A stretch of DNA of 64,000 nt from Streptomyces sp. NBC_00483 (GTDB lineage Bacteria; Actinomycetota; Actinomycetes; Streptomycetales; Streptomycetaceae), in NCBI RefSeq assembly GCF_036013745.1, contig NZ_CP107880.1:9548001-9612000 (forward strand). Direction: 5' to 3'. Shown here in pieces: positions 51,974-60,308 of the stretch; position 1 is the stretch's first letter, and the number at the start of each line of letters is the position of its first letter. Position numbers and translations under genes: made by a program. The notes under the pieces are model-generated. The model was not told the origin of the DNA. It was given only the letters and a program-made list of their open reading frames with translations, and did not search any database.

Positions 51974-53093
51974 CATCCCCCTCGCCGTCCTCGACCTGGT
52001 GCCGGTCCCGTCCGGCTCGACCGCGGGCGACGCCCTGCGCAACTCGATCGACCTCGCCCAGCAGGCCGAGCGGTTCGGCTACGCCCGGTACTGGTTCGCC
52101 GAGCACCACCTCAACCCCGGCGTCGCCGGCACCTCGCCCGCCGTCGTCCTCGCCCTGACCGCTTCCGCCACCGACACCATCCGGCTCGGCTCCGGCGCCG
52201 TACAGCTCGGACACCGCACCGCGCTGTCCACGGTGGAGGAGTTCGGCCTCCTCGACGCGCTGCACCCCGGGCGCATCGACCTCGGGCTCGGCCGCTCGGG
52301 CGGACGGCCGCCAGCCCGCCCCGCGGCGCCGACACCGACCGCGACCCCGGTCGTCGACGGCGCCGCCCCCAACGGCCTCGTCATCCCGCCCCGCTTCTCC
52401 TTCGAGCACCTCCTCGGCTCACCGCGCGTCGCGCTGCAACGCAAGCTGCTCCAGCAGCCGGGCGCGCAGGCGCAGGACTACGCCGAGCAGATCGACGACA
52501 TCCTCGCCCTGTTCGCCGGCGCCTACATATCCCCGGACGGGGTCGAGGCGCACGTCGTGCCGGGGGAGGGGGCCGACGTCGACGTGTGGATCCTGGGCAG
52601 CAGCGGTGGCGAGAGCGCCGAGGTGGCGGGCGCGCGCGGACTGCCGTTCGCCGCGAACTACCACGTCAGCCCCGCCACGGTGCTGGAGGCGGTGGAGGGC
52701 TACCGGTCCTTCTTCCAGCCCTCCGACACCCTCGACAAGCCGTACGTCAGTGTCTCCGCGGACGTCGTCGTCGCCGATGACGACGCCACCGCCCGCGAAC
52801 TCGCCACCGGTTACGGCCTGTGGGTGCGCAGCATCCGCAACGCCGAGGGCGCCATCGACTTCCCGACGCCGGACGAAGCCCGCAAGTACGAGTGGAGTGA
52901 CGCCGACCGGGCGCTCGTGCAGGACCGCCTCGACACCCAGTTCGTCGGCTCGCCGACCACCGTGGCCCGCCGCCTCGCCCAGCTCCAGGAGGCCACCGGC
53001 GCCGACGAACTGCTCATCACGACGATCACCCACGACCACGCCGACCGGGTCCGCTCCTACGAGCTGCTGGCCGAGGAGTGGAAGCGCTCTTGA
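51966..53093 (+). CDS. LuxA-like flavin monooxygenase
   Basis: A 375-residue luciferase-superfamily enzyme with the alkanal-monooxygenase-like start (IPLAVLDLVPVPSGSTAGDA, then RYWFAEHHLNPGVAGTSPAV) and RIDLGLGRSGG. A Pro/Ala-rich insert occupies about 115-135. It is the last gene of the cluster and closely follows the DszA-like enzyme. It may process the aldehyde or acid fragment released from the organosulfur substrate. Confidence 0.87.
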   Translation: MSDIPLAVLDLVPVPSGSTAGDALRNSIDLAQQAERFGYARYWFAEHHLNPGVAGTSPAVVLALTASATDTIRLGSGAVQLGHRTALSTVEEFGLLDALHPGRIDLGLGRSGGRPPARPAAPTPTATPVVDGAAPNGLVIPPRFSFEHLLGSPRVALQRKLLQQPGAQAQDYAEQIDDILALFAGAYISPDGVEAHVVPGEGADVDVWILGSSGGESAEVAGARGLPFAANYHVSPATVLEAVEGYRSFFQPSDTLDKPYVSVSADVVVADDDATARELATGYGLWVRSIRNAEGAIDFPTPDEARKYEWSDADRALVQDRLDTQFVGSPTTVARRLAQLQEATGADELLITTITHDHADRVRSYELLAEEWKRS

Positions 53094-53153
53094 CGCGAAG
53101 TCCCGGCGGCCACACACTCCTCTAAGGGAATCCTAGTGAAACGGTAGGGAATC

Positions 53154-53309
53154 ATGGGTGGTGCGGCGCGCGAGCTCAGCGGCGAGGCCGCCCGCGCCGC
53201 CGTCGGGGCCCTGCCCCGGCTCACGTCCCGCCGTCACATCGATCTCGCACGGGTCTGCAGTGCGGCGAGTTCTCGTCACGGCGGCGGTCAACTCGCCGCC
53301 CACGCCTGA
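53154..53309 (+). CDS. Cysteine leader peptide, second copy
   Basis: An ORF from the ATG at 53154 encodes 51 residues with the family core LTSRRHIDLARVCSA (residues 23-37) and a single Cys codon (35). The functional peptide may start later than this ATG; the first 22 codons have no family similarity. It lies 53 bp before the GST-like gene, a second cysteine-controlled unit bordering the same cluster. Confidence 0.72.
   Translation: MGGAARELSGEAARAAVGALPRLTSRRHIDLARVCSAASSRHGGGQLAAHA
53264..53300 (+). promoter_or_regulatory. Mutually exclusive stems within leader 2
   Basis: GGCGAG (53264-53269) and GGCGGC (53280-53285) both can pair with CTCGCCGCC (53292-53300). A ribosome held at Cys codon 53256 would cover the first, which is the arrangement expected of an attenuator. 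Confidence 0.4.
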
Positions 53310-53362
53310 CACTTCCGTACGCATGCCCGTACGCCCGTGATCGAGCACCCCCAGGGAGACGC

Positions 53363-54073
53363 ATGTCCGCACCGGCCCCGTCCGCCGTGCCCACCTTCCG
53401 GAGCAGGATCGGCTGCGACGCGCGCAGCGGCTACTACGCCGCCCCGCACCGCTACCGCCTCCACCTGTCGCCGTCCTGCCCGCACTGTCTGCAGATCGCC
53501 GTCACCCACAGCCTGCTCCGCCTCGACGACACCCTCCCGGTCACCCTGCTGCCCGCCGCGTCCGACACACCCGGCGGCGGGCACCGGGCCCTGGCTCCCC
53601 TGTACGAGGCCACGTCCCACCAGTACCCCGGACCGGCCCTGGCGCCGGTGCTCAGCGACGACTGGACCGGACGGATCGTCAGCACCCACCCCGGGGACAT
53701 CCTGCGCGACCTCGCCCGGCACTTCGGCGAACACGGCCCCGACCTCCTTCCGCGCGGCACCGAGGACGCGATCGACGCGGTGGGCCGGCTCTGCGAGCGG
53801 GGCATCACCGCGTCCGCCCGGCGCGGCGACGACACCGGGCTCGCCACGCTGCTGCGCGCGCTGAACGTCCTCGAACGGCGGCTCGCGGGCCGGGAGTTCG
53901 TGCTGGGCGGCCAACTCACCCTCGCCGACGTGCGGTTGTGGTCGACCCTCGTGCACCCGGACACCGCACACCGGACGACGGGTCATCCCCGGCTCTCGGC
54001 GTACCTGCGCCGCCTCTCCGAGCACCCCGCCTTCGCGCCGCACCTCGCGAGCTACTCCTTCGCGCTGGCCTGA
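53363..54073 (+). CDS. Xi-class GST-like (glutathionyl-hydroquinone-reductase-like) protein
   Basis: A 236-residue thioredoxin-fold plus helical GST C-domain protein. The redox motif is SPSCPHC near residue 38, followed by a C-terminal GST domain (LNVLERRLAGREFVLGGQLT, then LADVRLW). Streptomycetes use mycothiol, so a thiol-transfer or reductive dethiolation role independent of glutathione is likely. It is shorter than classical YqjG-type enzymes (about 330). It follows a cysteine leader ORF and its 3' end overlaps the converging MltG gene by 22 bp. Confidence 0.75.
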   Translation: MSAPAPSAVPTFRSRIGCDARSGYYAAPHRYRLHLSPSCPHCLQIAVTHSLLRLDDTLPVTLLPAASDTPGGGHRALAPLYEATSHQYPGPALAPVLSDDWTGRIVSTHPGDILRDLARHFGEHGPDLLPRGTEDAIDAVGRLCERGITASARRGDDTGLATLLRALNVLERRLAGREFVLGGQLTLADVRLWSTLVHPDTAHRTTGHPRLSAYLRRLSEHPAFAPHLASYSFALA

Positions 54074-54885
54074 CGCGAGTTGAACTCCTCGACGTTCTTC
54101 TTCTGCTCCTCATAGCTGTCCGTGAACCGGGTGTCCCCGGGCGCGACCGTCACGAAGTACAGCCAGTCGCCCTTGGGCGGGGCGATCGCCGCGTCGAGGG
54201 CGTCCTCCCCCGGATTGCCGATGGGGGTGGGCGGCAGGCCCTTGTGCTCGTACGTGTTGTACGGGCTGTCGGTCCTGGTGTCGGCGTGGCTGGTGTCGAG
54301 GGTCGAGCGGTTCAGGGCGTAGTTGATCGTGGAGTCCATCTGGAGCTTCATGCCCTGGTCGAGCCGGTTGTAGATGACCCGGGCGACCTTCCCCATGTCC
54401 TCGTGGGTGTCGGCCTCCGCTTGCACGATGCTGGCGATGATGACCGTCTCGTAGACGGATACGCCGTTGGTGTCCGCGCCCTTGGTGACGTGGTCGGCCT
54501 TCAGCCGCTGGTTGGCGGTGTTGTTCATGTAGGAGAGGAGGGACGCCGGGGTGGTGTTCTTGTCCACGGGGTACGTGGCCGGGAACAGGTAGCCCTCGGG
54601 GTTGCCGTCCGCCGCGCTCGGCAGGGTGAAGTGCGCCTTCGACGCGGCCTTCTTCGTGGTCCCGCCGTCGACGGCGAGCGCCTTGTCCACGGCCTCGTAC
54701 ACCTGACTCGCGCGATACCCCTCGGGGATCACGAGCTTCTCGGACCGGGTGGCCTCCTTCCCGCCGAAGACCACCACCAACGTCACGACTACGGCCGCGA
54801 CGACCGCGAGAACCACGACGGCCAACACGATCAGCTTGCCGCGGCGGCTCAGCCGACCCTTCTTCCCTGTCTTGTCCTCAGGCAC
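54052..54885 (-). CDS. MltG/YceG-like endolytic transglycosylase
   Basis: A 277-residue membrane-anchored protein. A transmembrane helix (about 18-40) is followed by a small LysM-like segment (PEGYRASQVYEAVDKAL) and the YceG fold. The catalytic Glu is E157 in IIASIVQAEA, matching E. coli MltG E218. MltG cuts nascent peptidoglycan glycan strands. It is shorter than typical streptomycete housekeeping copies (often over 500), so it is probably a secondary paralogue. Confidence 0.83.
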   Translation of the reverse strand: MPEDKTGKKGRLSRRGKLIVLAVVVLAVVAAVVVTLVVVFGGKEATRSEKLVIPEGYRASQVYEAVDKALAVDGGTTKKAASKAHFTLPSAADGNPEGYLFPATYPVDKNTTPASLLSYMNNTANQRLKADHVTKGADTNGVSVYETVIIASIVQAEADTHEDMGKVARVIYNRLDQGMKLQMDSTINYALNRSTLDTSHADTRTDSPYNTYEHKGLPPTPIGNPGEDALDAAIAPPKGDWLYFVTVAPGDTRFTDSYEEQKKNVEEFNSRQASAKE

Positions 54886-54900
54886 AGGGGAACGCTAACC

Positions 54901-54955
54901 CGATCAAGCCCCGCCGGCGATTGAGGCGCGGGGCCCGGGGCAGAGCCCCGCGACC
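54901..54955 (-). repeat. Dispersed actinomycete intergenic repeat, copy 2
   Basis: Reads gatcaagccccgccggcgat, then gaggcgcggggc and ggggcagagccccg; its complement matches the copy at 22500-22556 closely. It lies between the MltG and PucR genes. Confidence 0.75.
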
Positions 54956-54977
54956 GCAACCACGCCACCGGCACACC

Positions 54978-56162
54978 TCACCGCACCCGCAACGCCACCG
55001 CCAACAGCGCCGCGTCCGCCGGCCTCCGCAGATCCCGCCCGGTCAGCTCGTGAAACCGGTTGAAGCGGTGCTGCACCGTGTTGCGGTGGCAGTAGAGCGC
55101 GTCGGCCGTGTCCGCGATGGAGCCGGAGCCCGACAAATGGATGCGGACGGTGTGCAGCAGACGGTCCGCCTCGGTGCGGGTGACACCGGGCCCGCGCAGT
55201 GCGCCCAGCACATCCGCGGCCAGGTCGCGGCCGAAGTCACCGGCGCGGTGGGCGAGGACGTCCAGCCAGCTGTCCTCCAGGAGGCGCGGCGAGCGCGTGT
55301 CGGCGGGCAGCACCTGCGCCGTCGCCACCGCGAGCACCGTGGCCCGCGGCACGGCGGCGAGCCCGGCCGCCTGCGGGGCCACCCCGCACGGCGAGTCCTG
55401 CAGCTGGTCCAGGACGTACGGGCGGGTGATCCGGCCGCTGAGCTGCACCACCAGGACCGCGTCCCCGCCGACCATCTGCTGCTGCACCGCCGCTCCCGCC
55501 CCGCGCAGTGTCAGACCCGCACGGTGCAGTCCTGGCCCGGCAGCCGCGGAGGACGCCGCGCACAGGAACCGGCCGTCGTCCGCGAGGCCCAGGGCGCGGC
55601 CCGCGTCGCGTACGACGGTCGGGTTGCGGCCCTCCGTCTCCAGGAGCCGGGCGAACCACATGCGCCGCTCGTCCTCCTCGCGGCGCCCCATCTCCAGGAC
55701 CGTGCGCTGATACGCCGTCATGATGCCCGTGACATGCCGCTCGACCGCCTCCCACACGTGGTACGCAGAGCCCGCCAGATCGGCCATGTCCTCGGGTCGC
55801 GCCCGGTTCACGAGCGCCTGCCACACCACCCGGAAGTCGAGCCGCGCCGCCTCAAGCAGGGCGTCGAGCGGGACGCCCTGCCGGGCCCGCTCCTCGCCGA
55901 CCCGCCGTGAGACGTCCGTGATGTGCGGTGGCACCGGGAGCCGCGCCACCGTGCGGAGCAGCAGCTCGAAGGCCTGCCAGGCCGAATCGCGGAACTGGAC
56001 GTCCGGCACCTGGGTCGCGTACGAGGTGCGCAGCGGGCCGACCATCTCCAGCCAGTCGCCGATCAGGTCGTCCACATTGTCCAGGCACTGCCCGGCGAGT
56101 TCCGCGATGCGCGGCGAGGTCGGGGGCAGGCCGGAGCGGCCCTGACCTTCGGAATTGTGCAT
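54978..56162 (-). CDS. PucR-family (CdaR-like) regulator
   Basis: A 394-residue regulator with an N-terminal RsbRD-like helical sensor, a central GGDEF-like region and the C-terminal PucR HTH (SIADTADALYCHRNTVQHRF, then ELTGRDLRRPADAALLAVAL). PucR proteins commonly activate purine, allantoin or other nitrogen catabolism. It faces the urease-like operon over 124 bp and is its likely controller. Confidence 0.88.
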   Translation of the reverse strand: MHNSEGQGRSGLPPTSPRIAELAGQCLDNVDDLIGDWLEMVGPLRTSYATQVPDVQFRDSAWQAFELLLRTVARLPVPPHITDVSRRVGEERARQGVPLDALLEAARLDFRVVWQALVNRARPEDMADLAGSAYHVWEAVERHVTGIMTAYQRTVLEMGRREEDERRMWFARLLETEGRNPTVVRDAGRALGLADDGRFLCAASSAAAGPGLHRAGLTLRGAGAAVQQQMVGGDAVLVVQLSGRITRPYVLDQLQDSPCGVAPQAAGLAAVPRATVLAVATAQVLPADTRSPRLLEDSWLDVLAHRAGDFGRDLAADVLGALRGPGVTRTEADRLLHTVRIHLSGSGSIADTADALYCHRNTVQHRFNRFHELTGRDLRRPADAALLAVALRVR

Positions 56163-56286
56163 GTGACCAATTCTCGGTGGTGCGAGGGCGATGTTTCAAC
56201 GTTGGTTTGGTGCCCGTAGCCAAGGATCCTGGTGCGATCCCTGGGCGGAGCGTCCGGGGCCCGCCGACCAGGAGGGCCATCCGACC

Positions 56287-56886
56287 GTGCACTTGACCCC
56301 TCGTGAACAGGAACGGCTCCAGCTGTTCACCGTCGCCGAACTCGCGCGCAGGCGCCGCGCCCGCGGCCGCCGCCTGAGCGCCCCCGAAGCGATCGCCCTG
56401 ATCTGCGACGAGATCCTGGAGGCCGCCTGGGACGGGCTGAGCCTGGACGAGGTGATCGAGACGGCGGAGCGGGTGCTCACCGTCGACGACGTGCTGGACG
56501 GGGTCGCCGACATCGTGACGACCGTGCAGGTGGAGGCGCTGTTCCCGAGCGGCACGTCCCTGGTCGCCGTCGACCGGCCGATCGGTCCCGCCAGCGCCGA
56601 GGGGCCGGGCGCCGTGCGGACCGCCGAGACTCCCATCGAGATCAACGTGGGGCGGCCGCGCACCACCCTCACCATCCGCAACACCGGCGACCGCGTCGTC
56701 TACATCTCCTCGCACTACCCGCTGCACGAGGCCAATCAGGCGCTGGAACTCGACCGCGAGGCCGCCCGCGGACTGCGGCTCGACATCGCCGCCGGCACCG
56801 CCCTCGCCTTCGAACCCGGCGAGAAGCGCGAAGTCGTCGTCATCCCCGCCAGCCGCAAGACCCGTACGACCCAGGAGCGCGCATGA
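56287..56886 (+). CDS. ureAB: Urease-like gamma/beta fused subunit
   Basis: A 199-residue fusion. Residues 1-about 100 are urease gamma (HLTPREQERLQLFTVAELAR, then GLSLDEVIETAERVLTVDDV) and about 110-199 are beta (PIEINVGRPRTTLTIRNTGD, then VYISSHYPLHEANQALELDR). Actinomycetes often fuse these subunits. GTG start with AGGAGGG. It overlaps the alpha subunit gene by ATGA. Subunit assembly should resemble urease, but the alpha active site is altered. Confidence 0.9.
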   Translation: MHLTPREQERLQLFTVAELARRRRARGRRLSAPEAIALICDEILEAAWDGLSLDEVIETAERVLTVDDVLDGVADIVTTVQVEALFPSGTSLVAVDRPIGPASAEGPGAVRTAETPIEINVGRPRTTLTIRNTGDRVVYISSHYPLHEANQALELDREAARGLRLDIAAGTALAFEPGEKREVVVIPASRKTRTTQERA

Positions 56887-58568
56887 CCAGCGTCGACCGC
56901 CGCACGTACCACGCCCTGTACGGGCCCACGACCGGCGACCGGATCCGGCTCGGCGACACCTGCCTGTGGGTGGAGGTCGAGGCCGACGACGGCACCCCCG
57001 GCGACGAACTCCTCGGCGGCTGCGGCAAGACGGTCCGCGACGGGCTCCTCGCCTCGCCGCGCTCGGACCGGGACTCCGCCCTCGACATGGTCGTCGCCGG
57101 GGTAGTCCTGATGGACCCGGTGCTCGGTGTGCGCAAGACCGACATCGGCATCAAGGACGGGCGGATCGTCGCCGTCGGCGGGGTCGGCAACCCGGACGTC
57201 ATGGACGTCGAGTACGCCATCGACTCGCACACCTCCGTGGTGCCGGGGGAGGGGCTCATCGCCACACCCGGCGTCGTCGACAGCCACGTCCACCTGTCCT
57301 CGCCCGAGGTCGCGCCCGCCGCGCTGTCCGCCGGAGTCACCACGCTCGTCGGCATGGGGCTCGGCGGCGTCTGGGAGATCGGCTGCAACCCCACCCACAA
57401 CCTGCACACCCTGATGAGCGCCTGGCAGGACACGCCGCTCAACATCGCCTTCCTGGCCCGCGGTTCGTCCAGCTCGCGGGCGCTGCTCGACGAGATCACC
57501 CTCGCCGGGGCCGGCGGCTTCAAGATCCACGAGGACTTCGGGGCGACCCCGCGCATCATCGACACCTGCCTGGACACCGCGGAGCAGGCCGACCTTCCGG
57601 TCGCGCTGCACACCGACTCCATGAACGAGTCGGGGTACTTGAGGGACACCCTCGGCGCCACCCGCGGCCGCACCGTGCACGCGTACCACGTGGAGGGCGG
57701 CGGCGGTCACCCCGACCTCCTGGAGATCCTCTCCGAGCCGAACATCCTGCCATCGTCGACGACACCCACCGTGCCGTACACCCCCAACACGGTCGGCGAG
57801 CTGTTCCCGATGACGATGACCGTGCACCGGCAGAACCACGCCTCCGCGAGCGACGTCGCCATCTCCAAGGGCCGGATCCGCGAGCACGCCATCGCCGCCG
57901 AGAACGCCCTGCACGACCTCGGCGCCATCTCCATCGTCAACTCCGACTCCATGGGCATGGGCCGGATCGCCGAGACCGTGCGCAGGACGTGGCAGCTCGC
58001 CCACGTCCAGGCGCTCGCGAACGGCGGCGGGGGAGTGGAACACCCCGACAACGCACGGGTGTTGCGCTACCTCGCGAAGATCACCCTCAACCCGGCGCTC
58101 GCGCACGGCCTCGCCCACGAGGTGGGCACCGTGCAGGCCGGGCGGATGGCGGACCTGGTGCTGTGGGACCCCAAGTGGTTCGGCAGCAAGCCCGAGTTGG
58201 TCATCAAGTCCGGATTCGTGGCGTGGGGCAACACGGGCTCGGGGTCGGGATCGACCCGACTGACCCAACCGCGTTCCTACAAGCCCTACTTCGGATCCCT
58301 TGGCGCCGCGCCCGCCCGGCTCGCCAAGGTCTTCGTCGCCGAGGCCGCGCTCAACGACCGCGCCGCGCGGGCGGCCCTGCCGAGCGGACTCTCGTACGCA
58401 CCGATCCGCGACAGCCGCGGCCTGACCCGCGCCGACATGCTGCACAACACGGCGACGCCACGGGTCGTGGTGCCGCGCGAACCCGCGCCGGTCCTCGTCG
58501 ACGGGGTCGAGACGGGGACACCGGCCGCCACCGTGGTGCCGCTCGCGCAGCTGCACCACTTCGCCTGA
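56883..58568 (+). CDS. ureC: Urease-like alpha subunit with altered flap
   Basis: A 561-residue urease alpha homologue. Nickel and carbamate residues align with K. aerogenes UreC: H135 and H137 (SHVH), K214 and H216 (FKIHEDFG), H243 (ALHTDS), H269 (YHVEGG) and D355 (NSDSMGMG). The mobile flap differs: the canonical MVCHHL becomes MTVHRQ, so the flap Cys is replaced by V314 while H315 is kept and the next His is Arg316. No ureD, E, F or G gene is in the window. It may be an urease needing accessory proteins encoded elsewhere or a related amide hydrolase. Confidence 0.88.
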   Translation: MTSVDRRTYHALYGPTTGDRIRLGDTCLWVEVEADDGTPGDELLGGCGKTVRDGLLASPRSDRDSALDMVVAGVVLMDPVLGVRKTDIGIKDGRIVAVGGVGNPDVMDVEYAIDSHTSVVPGEGLIATPGVVDSHVHLSSPEVAPAALSAGVTTLVGMGLGGVWEIGCNPTHNLHTLMSAWQDTPLNIAFLARGSSSSRALLDEITLAGAGGFKIHEDFGATPRIIDTCLDTAEQADLPVALHTDSMNESGYLRDTLGATRGRTVHAYHVEGGGGHPDLLEILSEPNILPSSTTPTVPYTPNTVGELFPMTMTVHRQNHASASDVAISKGRIREHAIAAENALHDLGAISIVNSDSMGMGRIAETVRRTWQLAHVQALANGGGGVEHPDNARVLRYLAKITLNPALAHGLAHEVGTVQAGRMADLVLWDPKWFGSKPELVIKSGFVAWGNTGSGSGSTRLTQPRSYKPYFGSLGAAPARLAKVFVAEAALNDRAARAALPSGLSYAPIRDSRGLTRADMLHNTATPRVVVPREPAPVLVDGVETGTPAATVVPLAQLHHFA

Positions 58569-58589
58569 TCCCGAGGGGGCATCCGTCAC

Positions 58590-60308
58590 ATGCAGCTCGA
58601 TCTGCTCGTCCGCAACGCCCACATCCGCACCCTCGACCCCGAACGGCCCACCGCCCAGGCGCTCGGCGTCCTGAACGGCGTCGTCGTCGGACTCGACGAG
58701 GACGTGGCCGGACTTCCCGCGCGCCGGACCCTCGACGCGGGCGGCGCCACCGTCGCCCCCGGCTTCAACGACGCGCACTGCCACACCGCCTGGTTCGGCC
58801 TGAACCTCACTCAACTCGACGTCTCCACGGCCCGCTCCGTCGAGGACGTGTACGCCGCCGTGGCCGCGCACGCAGAAGGGCTCGCCCCGGACGCCTGGGT
58901 GCTGGGCGCAGGCCTCGACCACAACAACTGCGGGGGCCACTGGCCGCACCGCGACGCCCTCGACCGCGCGGCGGGCGGTCGGCCCGTCTGGATCAAGCAC
59001 ACCTCGGGGCACGCCTGCGTCGTCAACACGCCCGTGCTGCACGCAGCCGGAGCGCTGGAGGACGGGTTCCGCGACCCGGACGGCGGAGTCGTCTCCCGCG
59101 ACGAACACGGCCGCCCCGACGGCCTGTTGGAGGAGACCGCCCAGAGCCTCGCGCAGCGTCAGGTGCTGCCGTACCCGGTGGAGACCGTCGCCGACGCCGT
59201 CGACGCGGCGACCCGGCACTACCTCACCGAGGGTGTCACCAGCTTCACCGAGGCCGGGATCGGCGGCGGCTGGATCGGGCAGACGCCGGTCGAGCTGGCC
59301 GCGTACCAACTCGCCCGCGAGACCGGCCGATTGCACACCCGCGCCCAGCTGATGGCCGCCTCCGACGTGCTGCACCCGCTGACCGCGCACACCGACGACG
59401 ACATCACCCTGGGGCTCGACCTCGGCATGCGCACCGGCTTCGGCGACGACACGCTCTCCCTCGGTCCGGTCAAGATCTTCCTGGACGGCTCGCTGCTCGG
59501 GAGGACGGCGGCCGTCACCGAGCCCTTCTGCGGCTGCCCCCACAACGAAGACCGGCCCACCGGCTACTTCCAGGGCGACGCCGGCTCCATGACCGACCTC
59601 GTCGTCGCCGCGCACCGCTCCGGCTGGACGGTGGCCGCGCACGCCATCGGCGACCGCGCCGTCGACCTGGCCCTCGACGCCTTCGCCCGCGCCCACAAGG
59701 AACGGCCCCGGCCTGGCGTCCGCCACCGTATCGAGCACGCCGGTGTCGTCCGCCCCGAGCAGCTCGCCCGCCTCGCCGAACTCGGCGTCGTGCCCGTCCC
59801 GCAGCACAACTTCCTGCACACCTTCGGCGACGCCATGGCCGCCGCACTCGGCCCCGAGCGCACCGCCTGGTCGTACCGCATGAAGTCCTTCACCGACCTC
59901 GGCCTGCCCGTCCCCGGCAGCTCCGACCGGCCCGTGGCGCCCGGCGCGCCGCTGCCCGCGATCCAGTCGATGGTCGTGCGCCTGACCGAAACAAAGGTGC
60001 CGTACGGTCCGGACGAAGGCGTTCCGGTCCTTGCCGCGCTGCGCGCCTGGACCGAGGGCTCCGCCCTCGCCACCGGCTTCGGCGGGCGCAAGGGGCGGCT
60101 CGCCCCCGGGTATCTGGCCGACCTCACCGTCCTGGACGGCGACCCCGTCCGCACGGACCCCGACCGCATCGGCGCGATCGGCGTCCTCGCCACCGTCGTG
60201 GGCGGCGACCCCGCCCACGACCCGCACAAGCTCACCCGCACTCCCGCACGCTCCGGTCCCCCTTCCGCTCCGGCCACCCAGGCCGCCCCTCCCCAGGAGA
60301 CCCCGTGA
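58590..60308 (+). CDS. YtcJ-like amidohydrolase, cytoplasmic
   Basis: A 572-residue amidohydrolase-3 family enzyme with the metal motif NDAHCHTAWFGLN, later AAHAIGDRAVD, VRHRIEHAG and the Asp in GSSDRPVAPG. No signal peptide. It follows the alpha subunit after 21 bp and overlaps the MHS transporter by GTGA, so it belongs to the same transcript. Relatives hydrolyse N-substituted amides or formamides; with the urease-like enzyme it could process a nitrogen-rich substrate. Confidence 0.87.
   Translation: MQLDLLVRNAHIRTLDPERPTAQALGVLNGVVVGLDEDVAGLPARRTLDAGGATVAPGFNDAHCHTAWFGLNLTQLDVSTARSVEDVYAAVAAHAEGLAPDAWVLGAGLDHNNCGGHWPHRDALDRAAGGRPVWIKHTSGHACVVNTPVLHAAGALEDGFRDPDGGVVSRDEHGRPDGLLEETAQSLAQRQVLPYPVETVADAVDAATRHYLTEGVTSFTEAGIGGGWIGQTPVELAAYQLARETGRLHTRAQLMAASDVLHPLTAHTDDDITLGLDLGMRTGFGDDTLSLGPVKIFLDGSLLGRTAAVTEPFCGCPHNEDRPTGYFQGDAGSMTDLVVAAHRSGWTVAAHAIGDRAVDLALDAFARAHKERPRPGVRHRIEHAGVVRPEQLARLAELGVVPVPQHNFLHTFGDAMAAALGPERTAWSYRMKSFTDLGLPVPGSSDRPVAPGAPLPAIQSMVVRLTETKVPYGPDEGVPVLAALRAWTEGSALATGFGGRKGRLAPGYLADLTVLDGDPVRTDPDRIGAIGVLATVVGGDPAHDPHKLTRTPARSGPPSAPATQAAPPQETP

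Noticed and set aside
56883..58568. Calling the urease alpha gene a pseudogene because of the flap change.
   Set aside because: The frame is intact, all metal ligands remain, and the flap Cys is known not to be strictly required in urease.
56736..60227. A very long open frame antisense to the urease-like and amidohydrolase genes.
   Set aside because: Low-complexity Val/Gly/Arg-rich translation with no domain, opposite well-conserved coding sequence; a product of high GC and third-position bias.
56966..60304. A long Arg-rich forward frame running through ureC and YtcJ into the MHS gene.
   Set aside because: Only the part from 60305 (the MHS protein) is real; the upstream part is an out-of-frame reading of two other genes.
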